NCBI GenBank assembly: GCA_002104985.1
Contig: MCGO01000032.1
Coordinates: 248,001 to 312,000, forward strand
Origin: Rhizoclosmatium globosum
Lineage: Eukaryota > Chytridiomycota > Chytridiomycetes > Chytridiales > Chytriomycetaceae
Direction: 5' to 3'
Length of the DNA: 64,000 nucleotides
In this document: positions 11,501 to 24,724 of the stretch, one piece after another
Layout: each line of letters starts with the position of its first letter
How positions within the stretch are numbered: position 1 is the stretch's first letter
Program-made: the position numbers and the translations under genes
The notes under the pieces: generated by a model
What the model saw: the letters and a program-made list of their open reading frames with translations, nothing else
Databases searched by the model: none
Told to the model about the DNA's origin: nothing

Positions 11501-12032
11501 AACACAAATCGGTCATAAATCAGCTCAAAAACACTTTAAAAATTCTTACTTTGTAAAGGGTTCGCATTTCTCCTGTCATATAGTTGGTTCCCCCAAGTAT
11601 TGCAACAACATCGGAATGCTTATCTTGAATTTCCATTGCAAGAGCAAGTTCGTATCCCAAATTTGTCCGTAATCCACGTTTAGTGACTTGTAAATTATTG
11701 AATACTTTGACTTTGATGGCCGTGTCTGGGAAAACATCTGGATTTTGATTGATATGGGAAATGGCAATTTTCATGAACAGCTGTTCCCAGTATATGACTT
11801 CTAGGTAGCTAAACGTTGCTCCACTATATTTCAGTATCAAGTTCGGATCATCTAAACCGCTGGCCACCAACGGTCCATCAAGCTTTACACCAGGAATCGC
11901 CCCATAAGGCCCAACAATTGCGAACGTTATGGATGACTTTGATTTAGCTGCTATTACGTTGTCGGCAGAAATATGCATTGCGTGAACCATAAGCATGAGG
12001 AGGAAATGATGGAACCAGGCTGTCAAGTGCAT
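8589..12032 (-). CDS. Class C GPCR, GABA-B-receptor-like (Venus-flytrap ectodomain plus 7TM)
   Basis: Predicted plasma-membrane receptor. From ATG 12032 a hydrophobic signal peptide (MHLTAWFHHFLLMLMV) is followed by an ANF/periplasmic-binding-type ectodomain (FAIVGPYGAIPG, AILGGTNYMTGEM, VSRVAILTDSGSSDI), then seven membrane segments between about 10230 and 9400 with the class C pattern of GABA-B receptors (YSLRWMCVPVLGEV, TCIYDSSTGSILERVLTAFN), then a Ser/Lys-rich tail. A last exon spliced at about 8851-8902 adds a basic C-terminal segment ending YLDKYCK. At least eight exons. The ligand is unknown; animal relatives bind GABA or amino acids. Near 10625 the reading needs a one-base frame change between exons. 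The stop (8589-8591) is 6 bp from the transposon, so polyadenylation must use element sequence. Confidence 0.85.
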
Positions 12033-12146
12033 TTCCCTTTGTTTGAGTTTTTGAAGTCTTTGTTCGGCTACATGCATTGTTGAACGTTCAAAATAGATCA
12101 TTATCAGCTTAGCAAATGTATAAAAATAATGGATAAATAAGTTCAA

Positions 12147-13777
12147 ATGTTTGGTGGAATCAGGCGCAGCAAACCAACATTCCGACACCTCCGACCTCAC
12201 TTACCCCACCGACAAAGACACTGTATCCAACTCCCGCCGCATTCACGCAGCCTCGCCTCTACTTCAGCCATGAAACCACCCTCGAATCCAAAGCCTCAAA
12301 CTCCCAGTTTGAAACAACAAACACTCATCCCAATCGCTGACTATGCAACATCATCCACAATGTGAGCTCCCGCTCCTCCCTCTCCACAACTCAAATCTAA
12401 CACCTGAGCAGTCTACGCCAAGCCCTAAACGACACACGAAGCTCCAAAATCTCAATCCCAAACATCAAACAAGTCCTCCTCATCACGCGGCCCAACTTCA
12501 ATCTCGAAGACGAGACGATAGAGATGGCGTCCTTTTTTGCGGAACGGGGCATTCGTGTGAGAGTTGGTGCTGAAATACCCGTTGATGGTGTGTGATGACT
12601 ATCTTTGCTTTGAAATCTAAGGATCTTATTCTAGATTCGGTATCTGAACGGTACCCAAACTTGATTTCGTCTTGGGATTTGGAGTATTGCAGGTTGAATG
12701 GCGATGACGTGGATTTAGTTGTCACGTTGGGTGGAGATGGGACAGTTCTATATTCGAGCAGTTTATTCCAGGTATGAACGTCTGTTCGCGAAACTCAGAC
12801 TCCTAAATCATGAATTCATTGATTACAGGAGCGTGTTCCTCCAATCGTTGCGTTTCACTTGGGTTCTCTTGGGTTCCTAACTGTGTTCAAGCATGACACT
12901 TATCAATCAGTTTTGACGGACATATTGGATGGAAACCGCAGAATCTGAACCTTCGAATGCGTTTACAAGCAGATATCTATGAAAAGAAGGAGGGGGATAC
13001 TTCAGATGATCTTGGTGAATTGATTTTTACGTGGAAGGTGTTGAACGAGGTTTGTATTCATACTGGCCAAGAAGATACCTAATGTTCTGGCCGTAGGTTG
13101 TCGTTGACCGTGGTGTGAACTCTACGATGGTGAATTTGGATCTTTTGTAAGTCGAATGACAATTATTCCACAAAGTCTAACACGTGAAAAAAGTGCTGAT
13201 GGTGATCCAATTACAACTGTGTTGGCGGACGGATTAGTTGTTGCAACCCCTACTGGTAGTACTGCATACAACCTGAGTGCTGGAGGTCCTCTTGTTCACC
13301 ATCCAAGTCATCAGTGCTGGGTACGATTCTTTCGTCATTCTGTTGAAATTCGCCGTTAATCAAAATATTTGCATCCAGTCACTCCTATTTGCCCTCATAC
13401 TCTTACAGCCAGGCCGATGCTGTTACCTTCGAGTCTGGAGCTTCGATTAAGCTTGAGTCCAAATGCAAGAGGATCAGCATGGGTACTGATTCGTTTATTC
13501 ATAGATCTTACAATTAATTGGTGGTATGAAATAGGTCTCATTTGACGGAAGGGATAGATTGGAAATTGGTGAAGGAACTTCTGTTTTAATCAGAACAGCA
13601 GTGTCTTCGCCGTTTCCAAGTATTAGTCACGAATCTTCATCAAAAGGTATGCTTGTTATAGCACGAGCTATTTCTTACTTTAGGATCGTAGATTGGTTCA
13701 ACTCGTTGGTATCTTCACTTGGCTGGAATTCACGGATCCCCCAGAAAAAGAACCGAATCCCTCCATCAAAGCTGTAA
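12147..13777 (+). CDS. NADK: NAD(+) kinase (ATP-NAD kinase), two apparent frameshifts
   Basis: Phosphorylates NAD+ to NADP+. The family signatures are present across about seven exons: [15 protein letters not shown] (the GGDG nucleotide motif, about 12720-12765), [42 protein letters not shown] (in pieces), TPICPHTL and a C-terminal [17 protein letters not shown] introns are seen near 12360-12414, 12588-12632, 12774-12828, 13050-13096, 13150-13193 and 13646-13689. The N-terminus from ATG 12147 is Arg/His-rich without acidic residues ([14 protein letters not shown]), compatible with a mitochondrial targeting peptide, but this is weak. Two one-base frame breaks interrupt conserved sequence, near 12943 and near 13307; they are more likely assembly indels than decay because everything else is intact. 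Head-to-head with the GPCR gene, 114 bp apart. Confidence 0.88.
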
Positions 13778-13873
13778 ATAAAGTAGTGATTGTTCTGTGT
13801 TCTCAGTGGGAAGCAAGTAGGTAGTTTGTTGGTTGAGCAAAAAAAGCGAAACACCACTTTTTACGAAAGAAGG

Positions 13874-14855
<982 letters not shown>

Positions 14856-14986
14856 TTTCCCTTGAGAAGACCTATTCTTCAATGTCGAACATTCTTCATA
14901 CCATTCGACTATTCAGAAATAAGTGTGCGCGAATAAAACCTTCGATAAATTTCTTCAAGCAAATGAATGTATTGCTGAATGATAAT

Positions 14987-16034
14987 TTAAAGCTTCTTGA
15001 TGGCAGTTGCCCGTTTCTTGGCCTGTCCAATACATTGGTCCATCAAGTCAATAGGAACTTGTGCCCCAAAAGTACCCATCAACTCCTGGCTCTCACCATC
15101 CACAACTACAGTCACGGAACTAATAAGCACGGCTTCCTCCTCATCAGTTGGATCCGCCATCGCCATTTTTGCTCCACCGTCTTGCTCAAAGATTCCAAAA
15201 GTAGCCCCAAACGGAACTCGCTTCACATCCAATGAAACACTTCGATCCGCTGCATCTGCCCTTACAGTCCCTTCAACATCAGAATACACAGCTACAGGCA
15301 ACTTTGTATCCTTTAACGCGGCCGTGAAAGCCAACAGGGCAGCATCAACAGCGTTTCCTTCATAATTCAGGAACACAATATCCGCGTACAAGACCCAAAC
15401 CGCTTTTCCACCTTCAATACATAACGTCTCCAAGTCAAGAATATTGTTTCTACAGAATGACACGTTATTAAACTTCCTCTCATCATACACCACAACTCAC
15501 CCCTTTACAACCCGATACACCATTTCACTAACGCTCTGCGTAAACTCTCCCGGCGCAGTAGGCTTAAACTGTGACCCGCAAATAGGTGGGAAATCGACGT
15601 TAGGCACCAGGTAACCCGTTGTTGGATGGTTTGTGTCAGGAACAGCAACCTCCGCTTTGATCCCACAAATCACCGTGTTCCACCCATTCGAACGAGCGCA
15701 CTTCCGTTTGCAGTTGCGATGGATCCTATTTGGAGTTACGAGAGTTAAATTCAAAAGATCGACTGGCTGTTGAAGTGTCGGTGTAGGTACCTCTGTGAAT
15801 GCTGGGTGTCCTCCAACTCATGAGTCCTTCTCGTCCATCAGGCCGAACGCCTTTTCCGAGGAAGCGGCGGTGGAACTCTTGTGGGTGTAACTTTTTGAAG
15901 CTGCAGTCAGTTGAACGGGTGAGTATTGAAGCAGACTTATGGGATTTTAGTAGCTTACGTATCAGGATCTAGACGGAACTATCATGATAGGAGTTAGATA
16001 ACTTTGCTGTGGTGTGGTGGAAAGGACTGACCAT
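14987..16034 (-). CDS. RRP43: RNA exosome ring subunit RRP43 (EXOSC8-like)
   Basis: RNase PH-fold, catalytically inactive subunit of the nine-subunit exosome core. Recognised by FRPDGRE-type start of the fold (FLGKGVRPDGREGLMSWR), NTVICGIKAEVAVPD, LDLETLCI..GKAVWVLYADIV, LNYEGNAVDAALLAF and a C-terminal helix. The start is best explained by an ATG-only first exon: ATG at 16034-16032, intron 15979-16031, then FRLDPDTFKKLHPQEF. Further introns lie at about 15910-15957, 15733-15800 and 15446-15500. A one-base frame break near 15690 separates SIATANGSALVRMG from NTVICGIK. Divergent from the coiled-coil gene that starts 54 bp away. Confidence 0.88.
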
Positions 16035-16088
16035 TTGGAACGAGTAAGGAAAAAAGAAAGAAAGAAGGTGGAATAAGCAGAACCCACA

Positions 16089-19000
16089 ATGGCCGATCGG
16101 AGAACCTCCAACGCTCGGAAACCATCAATTACTCAAGTATCAGGGCGAAATTCCAAAGTGTCACCGACCTCGAAACGACAACTCTCAACTTCAAATCGTG
16201 ATCAAGACGAAAGCGAATCAGAACTTGATGTACGCGAAACCGCCGATGAAGATGAAGAGAAAGACGAACAAGAGTCTGAGTCTTCTAAATCAGAGGAAGA
16301 AGAAGAAGTTGAGGAAACAGAGGAACCAAGTGATTCTTCAGAGAACACGACAATTCAGATAGTGACTCTGAAACCGAGGATGATGGAACCGCGAAACAAC
16401 TCAAAAAGCGATGAAGAAACCTCGTATGATTGCTCCAGCTCCGAGATTCTCAATGGCGGTTGGTAGTCGTTCTTCAAGTGTCGTACAACCTGGAAAATCT
16501 AGATTCAGCGTCGCAACCGAACAAGATATGTCTAATATCGTAGCTGAACTGAAAGCAAAACACGACACGCGACCACGGCGTGCTAACACCGAATTACGAG
16601 CTCTAACACCCAACAAAGTGGATGACCCAGAAGCAGAAGCGAAAGCCGCGGCAGAAGCTTTGAGGGCTGAGAAAGCAAAGAATAGAGTCAAGAAATTGAA
16701 GGAACAGGATCTTCAGAACCGAGTTCCAAAATACAATCGAGTTCCCTATAAAATGGCGTCTATTACGCCCCATGTGCCTGGAACACCTTCTGCCGTGAAT
16801 AGTCCTACAACTATTCCGACAGTCTTTGATAAGAATGGAGATGCGGCTGAGAAAGTATCATCTCCAACTGTAGCAGCGGATGGAAAGGGGACTCCAATAT
16901 CAACAAAAACAGGACAAAAAAAGACAATCAACGTTGGGTACGTTCCTCCACTTTCGTCAGGAATCGGATTTGTTCCTGTCTCAGAACAAGAAGCCCAAAA
17001 CATTCCTCAGTCCCCCACAAAACACCGTCACCATCACCACAACCGTCCCAAAAGCGGAGGAATCCCATCATGGCAGCAACACAGTCGCCGTATGGGATAC
17101 GACGAATACGTCCGCAGCGTAAGTCGACAAAGCAAAGAAGACGAGCGCCGTCGAAAAGAAGAACTCGAAGCCTACGAAAAACAAATCCGCGAGGAACGAC
17201 TTGCTGAAGCAGCCCTCGCCATACAAGCCGAAAAACAAACGGATGAACCTCTCCCACCACCACTGAATCTGAGTTACCCGGATTCAACGAAGACCATGAC
17301 TTCAAAGACGAAGCGAACGACCAAATTTCAGGTCTTCCTCAAGCGACTATACGAAATTCAGTGTTTGGAGAGTCTATGAGAAGTAGTGTTACTGAATTCC
17401 GGAAGGCTTCAACAACAACACGCGATGCAACGAGCCCTGAAAACCAAAATCTGTTCAACATGGCGTCAGTGCTCATGTCGAAGACATCAGGGACGCCTTC
17501 AACACCGGGAATGAACCGAATGTCCGAACGAAACCAGTTGCTTCGGCTTGCAAGCCCAGGTGATGTTCTTTTGGGGCGCCGGGGTCTCTTCATGCGATTC
17601 CTACGACTACCAAGTTATCTAAATCGGTATATATATTGCTGCTTATTAATTTTAATTGCTGATTTATCAACTGTAAGGAAATCGACCTGTTCACGAGTAT
17701 AACAGGCCAATTCCGAGGTGGCCCATTAGACCCACACTTCCGTTTCCTTCGCCGAAACATGAAAGGCGTTAAGCTCAGTGGTCCCGCGATAACCGTTCCA
17801 AACGCGTTCGCTCCTACTTACTACGTTGCTGAAAAGAAAAAGGAGCAACGAGCAAAGAACGATTTCCTCAGTAAACATTCACGAAGGATACAAGGTGCTC
17901 AAGCCATGAAAGAGCATGACTGGCAAGTCTCCCGAAACAAGTATTATGTTGGTGCTGGAACAGCAGGAATGGACGTGATGTCATTAGGGAATCCACGAGA
18001 TAAGGACGAAGAAGTTAATGAAGCTGAGTTGAGGCTCATGAAAGTTTCGAATCCTGAGAAGTATAAGCGGTATATGGAGAAAGAGAAGGCGAAGGCGTTT
18101 TTGTTGGGGAAGTGGGAGGTTCTTGAACAAATGCGGATACATATTACGGCCAAGACAGCATCGTTGAAACATTATCATGAGTATTTTCAGGAACTGTGAG
18201 TTTATAAGGAAACTTTTTGATTGATTTTTGACTTACAACAGGAGCCAGGAAAATGCAGAACTTCGCGAACGACACAAGGAAGTGTCGTACAAGACGGTAT
18301 GCATGGATAAATTGTTCTACGCGTGCTTACCATTGATTATAGAACACTAAAATATCGAAAACCTTGGAACAAAACGAGGCTATGGCGTTAGATATCCAAC
18401 GAATTGATATGGAAAGGAAACGACAGTTTCAAATTCTGCAAGGAACGTATGACGAATTTGAGCAAAATGCTAATCAAGAAATTGAGAGTTGAGTAACAAG
18501 CCCCTAACTGAGCCTTTCTCACACAAAAACTTCCCACCCGATTAGAGCTCGAGCAAAAAGTGGATATGACGCAAAAAACTGTGGATAGAATAACGCTTGA
18601 ACTTGACAAACTGATAGAGTTCAAGGTAATTGTTCCAAAGCCATCACAAATCTACTAACATGATAAAAAAGTCCTTGAAAGAGTCAAACCCTACAGCAAT
18701 CGCCAACAAAATCGTCGAATACAAGAAACAACGTGACGACCACATCAAAATGCGCGCCAAAGAGCTTGAACAAATCAAAATCGATTGGAAAGCAGATCAA
18801 GCCGAGATTGAACAGACCTGGATGGCAAAAGTACAAACACTAATTGACGCGATGGGAGACGTGCGTATCCCTTTTGATTGAATTGATTTCGTTAGACTTA
18901 ATGTCTTGTCTACAGTCCCTCAAAGTTCACGTTGACACAAGCCCATCAGGGAATTATTATCAGAACGGTCGACTGCGACACGAGATATCCGTTCACAAAG

Positions 19001-19191
19001 CCCAGCAAGCGAAAGCACAAGCTCAAATCGACGAAATGCTTCGAATTCGAGCGGAACTAGTGAAAGCCGCCGAAAAGACAAAAGATAAGCGACGAAACGT
19101 TCTTCACCTATCAGAACAAATGACTTGCACTCCTGATATGGAATTCGAAGTAACACCAAAGAATTTATTGGTGAAAGAGTTGGGAATCTGA
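16089..19191 (+). CDS. Large coiled-coil protein, possibly flagellar (function unknown)
   Basis: Multi-exon gene reading from ATG 16089 (MADRRTSNARK). The N-terminal third is disordered and acidic (Glu/Ser runs) then Pro/Ser-rich. The middle (from about 17700) begins GPLDPHFRFLRRNMKGVKLSGPAI. The last third is a long alpha-helical coiled coil (LLGKWEVLEQMRIHITAK, IVEYKKQRDDHIKMRAKELEQIK, HEISVHKAQQAKAQAQIDEM). Introns are visible near 17625-17677, 18199-18241, 18297-18342 and others. Frame changes near 16400 and 17340 are probably indels. I do not recognise the family. Position next to DNAI2 (tail to tail, 78 bp apart) fits an axonemal or basal-body role but does not prove it. Confidence 0.6.
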
Positions 19192-19269
19192 AATAAAACG
19201 GCTTGTTTTAAGTCTATGTCAGGTTTATTTCGGAGAGAACTTAAAAAAGAGTAATTAAAATGTCAATAA

Positions 19270-21375
19270 TCAGCTTGAAGGCTCGGCGGGTCTTGCCAAC
19301 CATCCTTCATCTCCTTCGGAAAGCCCATCGTTGATTGTTTGGTAGAACTCGTCATCTGCTGTTTTAAGCAACTCGTCCAAAGCGGCACCAGTTGGCTTCA
19401 AGTTGGACGAATTGGGTCTCTTTTGAGCAGCTTTAATTCTCTTTTCACGTGCTGCTGCTTCCAGAGTCTTTTCACGCTTAGCCTCTCTTTCAAGCATCTT
19501 ACAATGTAACGTTAGGATATAAGTAAACACTAAACCGAGCTATAACTCACCTGAGAGAAGGTCGACTTCTCATTATTTTGAATCTTGGACAATCCATCAC
19601 TGACTTCAAGAATAGTAGTGGTTCCGTCTCTCGCAGTAGCGGCGATCAACTTTCCATGTTCTTGCACCTTGATAGAGTGAAGAGGCGCTTGACAAACCTG
19701 GATAGTGTGTGTAGGCTCGTTCTGCTTGAAGACGTAATCCCAGACATCAATAGTTCCATCCATTTTGGCTGTGTAAAAGAGGGATGGACGGGTTGTTGAC
19801 CAACACGCGTCAGTGAGGTATGACATGGAGTATTTCGTGGACATGATTGGGGTTTTGATATCTTCGACCCAGATCTACATTGAAACACTCAATACAAAAC
19901 GAAAAGGTTAGAATATAGTTAAACTTACGCTTGCTTTCCAGTCACCAACTGATAAAAAGTTCTTGGTGAAGAATGGATTTCTCTGAACAACCAAATTAGA
20001 TTCATCACCTTAACACTTTCGTCAAACCTGCAAAGCATACACTGGACCGTGATGGCCCGGGTACACGTGTGTAATCTTTTCACTTGGGTTTTTGGCTTTC
20101 TTGTTACACATGAAGATGGATCCGTTCTCTGCTCCAACCATGAACTTTGTTGGCTATACATCAAATTCTAACAGTTAGTTTCTGATACAAACATATTTCC
20201 CGAAAGTTACCATCGTGGTCTCAAAGTCGAGAACAGTTCCACCCACAACGTTTCCGTTCTTCTCTGGATCCAACAAAAGACTTTCGGTAGGCTCTGCGAA
20301 TTTACGAATATCCCACCAGTGAACTTGACCATCAGTTGAAACAGAGAAGAATTCACAACCTATACAGAAATTGTCAACCTTCGATTATGTATCGTATGCG
20401 CCTGATAGTACCTGACTTTGACTGAACCCATGAGAGATTGTATACTGGGTCTCTGTGACTCTTTTCGATCGTTGATGTGTCGACAGGAAAGGCACCTTTT
20501 CTTGTGTCCCAATACGCTTTTTCCATGAAATTAGCGAGATGTAGCTCATCGATCCACAAACTTACATAGTAACCCATTGTACGATCCACCCACAAGAATA
20601 TGAGGATCTTTGGGGTTGTACTTGATACACACGAGAGGACTTGACGGTGTCAACGTTTGGTCGGGCACATTTGGGTTCTCCACATCCCAAATGTACGAGT
20701 CATACGACATGTTTCCAGGTGTTTTCTGGAACTCCAGTTGGGAGTACGCGACAGCAATTTTGTGGCCGTCATCAGGGTACCACGATACGTAGGTGGCTGC
20801 TCGTTTGATCTTATTGGGTCTCTGAATAAAGAGTTTACTCCTTGTTTTGATGTTGATCAAGACTCACCTGTATACATTCAATGACTTTGCACTCGGCGGT
20901 TCCACAGTCGCAGCATCTGGAGTATCCACAAAATATTCCTCATAAATATCGATCGCGTTATTTTGTTTGATGCAATGTTCCATCGTAGTTCCCATTATTT
21001 GCACACTCTTCATATATTCTTCATCTTTCTCAATCTTCTTTTTGTAACGGATCATATGCTCTGCATCTGATGAATCAACATCTTTGGGCCATCCTCCTTG
21101 GATGTGGAGGATACCGCGTGTGCTGAGGACAATAGATTCTGTGTTTACCTTTCAAGAAATGTCAACGCGTGATAACAGTTGATATATCTTACTTCATGTT
21201 CACTCTTTTCGGGGACACTTTGGACTTCCGCGAAGCAGGGGTTTCGTTCAACGTAGTTTTTGATGTACGATGGATCAGGTGGAATAGAAATCCCGGTTTC
21301 CGTCCATCTGTCTCTGAACGTGGTCTGCTTTCCAAACTCACGTCGTTTGCGCTGATAGACATATACGATTTCCAT
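19270..21375 (-). CDS. DNAI2: Axonemal outer-arm dynein intermediate chain 2
   Basis: WD-repeat intermediate chain of outer-arm dynein (Chlamydomonas IC69/ODA6 type), which ties the heavy chains to the light chains and docking complex on flagellar doublets. The N-terminus [17 protein letters not shown] and the segments [48 protein letters not shown], [16 protein letters not shown] and [19 protein letters not shown] follow animal DNAI2 closely from end to end. The C-terminus is the usual charged helix. About nine exons separated by 45-60-nt introns (for example 19503-19550, 19874-19928). Start ATG 21375. This gene is the clearest evidence that the organism builds motile flagella. The VHS-GAT gene starts 171 bp upstream on the other strand. 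Confidence 0.95.
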
Positions 21376-21545
21376 CTGACTTCGCTGTTGTTGAAGTGAT
21401 GGAGTTTTGGATGAGAGTTATTCGGAATTGTCACGAGAAACAAAGACGCCAAAAGAGATAGACATGCCAGAATATTATCACGACAATTAAAGAATACAGA
21501 TGAAGTGTCTCTCCACAAAAGATACACAAACAAATTGATTGCAAA

Positions 21546-22967
21546 ATGTTCAACCTCTTTGGCAAGAAGACCAATTCGGCTCCTGAAGGCGAGATCGCAA
21601 CAACCATTATTGGTACGTGAATACTTTTCAGTGTGTTCTTTGATGCATAGTGAGCAAGAGGAAGAACAATGAGCTAAAACTGGCACCTGAGCAGAGGTTG
21701 CAACCAACTCGTCCCTTCCCGAAGTCGACTGGCCATCCGTCTTTTCCGTTGTTGAAAGCATCAAGGGCTTCTATTCGACAAACACTCCGAATGAAGGGTG
21801 CGTTCACACTTTGATTTGAGGCAACCACTCACCCACCCAATCCACCATTCTTTCTTCAAACAAACAAACAAACAAACAGGGCAATTCAGGCACTCAAGGC
21901 AATCCGCTTCCGCCTCGATTCGACTGATCCGGTCGCCATCAACTACACCCTCCTTCTGCTCGACACGTGTTTCAAGAACTGCGATCGCCCGTTCCAGGTC
22001 CAGGTCGCTTCAAAAGAGAACCAGAAACACATTCAGGACTTTCTTAAGCGGCCGGTGCGTGCTTAATTGCTCTCGTATCCTTCACACTGACCCCACCCAC
22101 TAGACCCTTGCTGCGGAGAATCGCACTCAATGTCTGGAAATGATTGCAGAATGGTCAACACTCTCCGACGTTCCTGATATCAAGCAACTGTTCCACACTC
22201 TCGTAAAGGCTGGATTCCGCTTTAGCCCACAGGCTCTTTCAAAACTCTCCCCAGACGAATTGGCCCGTCTTCAACCACAACCTCAACAACCAACACAGCA
22301 GCGATACTTTTTTGCATCGCCAGCGGGTGCATTTGTTTCTCCCGTACCTGTTGTGCAACAAACGATCTACGTCAACCAACCATATATTCCTCAACAAATC
22401 GTTCAGGCCAGACCAGACATTACCCAAGTTAGTCATGAAGAGAGAGTTAAATGGGTTAATCATGACTGTGGATTGGCTGACAACAGTGTAGCAATGTTGG
22501 CGGAATCATTGAACTTTGCAGAGCCTGGATCAGATATTTCCAGTAATGAGATTGCAGTGGTGCGTGTGAACCAGCCCCTCCCTTTTCAGTGGAATTGATT
22601 TCACATCAAACAGGAATCCTACAATCGCTGTCTTGAGATTCAGAAGCGACTCGTCGCTCATGTTGAGCGAGTCCAAGAACCTGACTTGGTGGACAAACTT
22701 ATTACTGCAAATGCAGCTGTTGTTGGAGTGCTCGATCAGTACAATAATATGCGTTCTGGTGCAAGAGTTGGAAACAATACCGCTGTTGGTGCAACGGCGA
22801 ACGAAGGACTGCTCATTGATGTAAATGACTCTGTTCAAGTTCCAGCTGCGGCTCCATACACGTTTAGTGGATCCGCGACAACTACACCTGCTCCTGCAGC
22901 ATTTGCTGCTCCTCAAAGACCTGTCCAAAACAAGGCCACGGCTCCAGAAAACCCCTTCGCGGATTAA
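21546..22967 (+). CDS. VHS-GAT domain endosomal sorting adaptor (TOM1/LSB5-like)
   Basis: Adaptor for ubiquitinated cargo or clathrin coats. Exon 1 from ATG 21546 (MFNLFGKK) splices at about 21616-21700 to the VHS domain (EVATNSSLPEVDWPSVFSVV, INYTLLLLDTCFKNCDRPFQ, ENRTQCLEMIAEWS). A Pro/Gln-rich linker follows, then a GAT domain of three helices (LADNSVAMLAESLNF, YNRCLEIQKRLVAHVERV, ITANAAVVGVLDQYN). The C-terminus carries a DNPF-like ENPFAD end, an NPF motif that binds EH-domain proteins. Introns also at about 21798-21878 (with a CAAA microsatellite), 22054-22102 and 22559-22613. The GAT domain argues for TOM1/LSB5 rather than HRS/STAM; no FYVE or SH3 is present. Confidence 0.88.
21857..21878 (+). 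repeat. (CAAA)n microsatellite inside an intron
   Basis: About five CAAA units at the 3' part of an intron of the VHS-GAT gene. Confidence 0.85.
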
Positions 22968-23118
22968 AGCTCTCTCATTTCATTTTATGATAATAAACTT
23001 GTTCAAGCTATTATTACAAATACCCATAACAATGATTTTGAGATTTTTGGTTCAAACCTCATTGTTCTGATAAAACAATCACGTTGTTGAACACTGTGTT
23101 GATACTACAGTACGATAG

Positions 23119-24220
23119 ATGGACACCAACGAGTTATTCTATACTCTCAGCTGGGCTGTTCCATCCTTTTTATCTGCAGCCGGAGTTGGAATGATAGCGT
23201 TTTTGTTCAGTCTCATCACCACAAAGGACCTACCTCAAAAGAAATTACCTCCAACTCTTTCAAATATATTCAGTCCCTCAAACAGATCAATGCTTGGTCT
23301 GTTTTTCTTTGGAGTTGTCATATATATGGCAGCGATTGCATATTACAATTACACTCATGAAGTGAGTAAATGGGCGTTTATCGTTGCTTGGACTGCTATG
23401 GCATCAGCCAACACTTGCAATAGTTAAGGTTTCAGTGGATTTATACTTCTTTCACTAATTGAATCGTTCAGTCTGGTTCAACTACCTCCGTAGCATAAGC
23501 ATACTCAAAAAACAACTCAGCAGAGATACATTCACCTTCGTCAGAAGAATAACGTTCTTGGTCCCGTTTTTCAGTCTCGTACCAGTTTTGACAGCTCTTG
23601 CTCCTGATTCATGGTCAGTTCAATTCAAGAACATTCTCTTCTTCCTCTTGATTAGTGTTATTTACGGAACTCCGACACTCATATTGGAGCTCTACTTTGC
23701 ATACTCCTTCACGCGCCACATTCTAGATATCCAAACCGCGCTAGGAGAAGAAGAGGACGACAATGTAAGCAGCATCCATGGAAGTAAAAACAGCATCAAC
23801 CAACCAGACGAGTCCACGTTCGATCGAAAACGCCATCGAGTCGACTCTTCATTAATGATTGTTGCAAAATGGGGTCTCGTAACCGTTATTTTTCAGTTCC
23901 ATTGCGCCGCTTTTGCGCTTTCGGCTATTGCTTGTTCATTTGCAACTCCAGACGCCGAACAAGATTATGTGTTGAGTATAGTTCGCCACTGTTGCTGGAT
24001 TATATACTATTTTGTTCTATTGGGGGTTGCCATTTGTGTTTTGAGTATGAAAATGGCATTGGTCAAGCAATATGAACTGGATAAGAGCCATAAAAATGGT
24101 ATGGGGCTCAAAAGGGGTCTATCATCGACAGCAAAGAAGGAGACAGTGACCATGAATGTGTCCAAAAGCACCAAAACGATTGATGCGAATACAACCACAT
24201 CAGTGTCAATAAAGCACTAA
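23119..24220 (+). CDS. Multi-pass membrane protein of unknown function (about seven TM segments)
   Basis: From ATG 23119 a first exon encodes three hydrophobic segments (FLSAAGVGMIAFLFSLIT, MLGLFFFGVVIYMAAIAYY, WAFIVAWTAMASA). After a poorly resolved junction at about 23350-23500 a second long exon encodes four more (ITFLVPFFSLVPVLTAL, ILFFLLISVIYGTPTLIL, WGLVTVIFQFHCAAFALSA, CCWIIYYFVLLGVAICVLS), a charged loop after the fifth and a basic Ser/Thr-rich tail. The topology resembles a 7TM receptor, but I see no diagnostic GPCR motif. The exon junction may hide an intron plus a one-base indel. Function unassigned. Confidence 0.6.
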
Positions 24221-24359
24221 ATAAAACCTATTGAAGAAATTAGGGTAGTAGTTTCCTGGAGGCCTCAGTGTAAACCTGACCCCTCCCATTCAATGCTTGA
24301 ACAAAATTTGACAGATTGATGCAAAGCACCATAAATTACTAATTCTGTGTGATACACAA

Positions 24360-24442
24360 GGGAGTATGTCCGAGTGGTCTAAGGAGCTGGACTTGAAATC
24401 CAGTATGCTCTGCATGCGCAGGTTCAAACCCTGCTGCTCTCG
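24360..24442 (+). tRNA. tRNA-Ser(TGA)
   Basis: Acceptor GGGAGTA pairs with TGCTCTC (two G-T pairs), followed by discriminator G. Anticodon loop CTTGAAA gives anticodon TGA. A long variable arm (GCTCTGCATGCGC region) marks a class II serine tRNA. T arm GCAGG-TTCAAAC-CCTGC. No intron. Confidence 0.95.
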
Positions 24443-24724
24443 CTTTTGCTTCTGCCACCCTTTTACACTCTACCTTAACTTATGCATTGCTCATTCAACA
24501 TACGTACAAACGCTTCTTAAGATAAAAGGATCAGATTTTTAGCTCTGTGAATTGGAATTTGATTCGGCAGCTTGGAAAGTACCAAAGCCACCACAAGCTT
24601 CACATTTTTCAATTTTTAATGTCACGTACATAAGAATGAATTGCGCCATAGGGTTCTGAGTAAGATTTACAGAAGGACAAAAATAACCGTTCGCTGTTGT
24701 CTCTTTATACTGACTCAAGTATAC

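Noticed and set aside
12147..13777. NAD kinase as a pseudogene
   Set aside because: All catalytic blocks are intact and other essential genes here show the same type of one-base breaks, so assembly error is more likely.
23119..24220. Calling the seven-TM protein a rhodopsin or GPCR
   Set aside because: No retinal-binding Lys motif, DRY or NPxxY is visible; only topology supports it.
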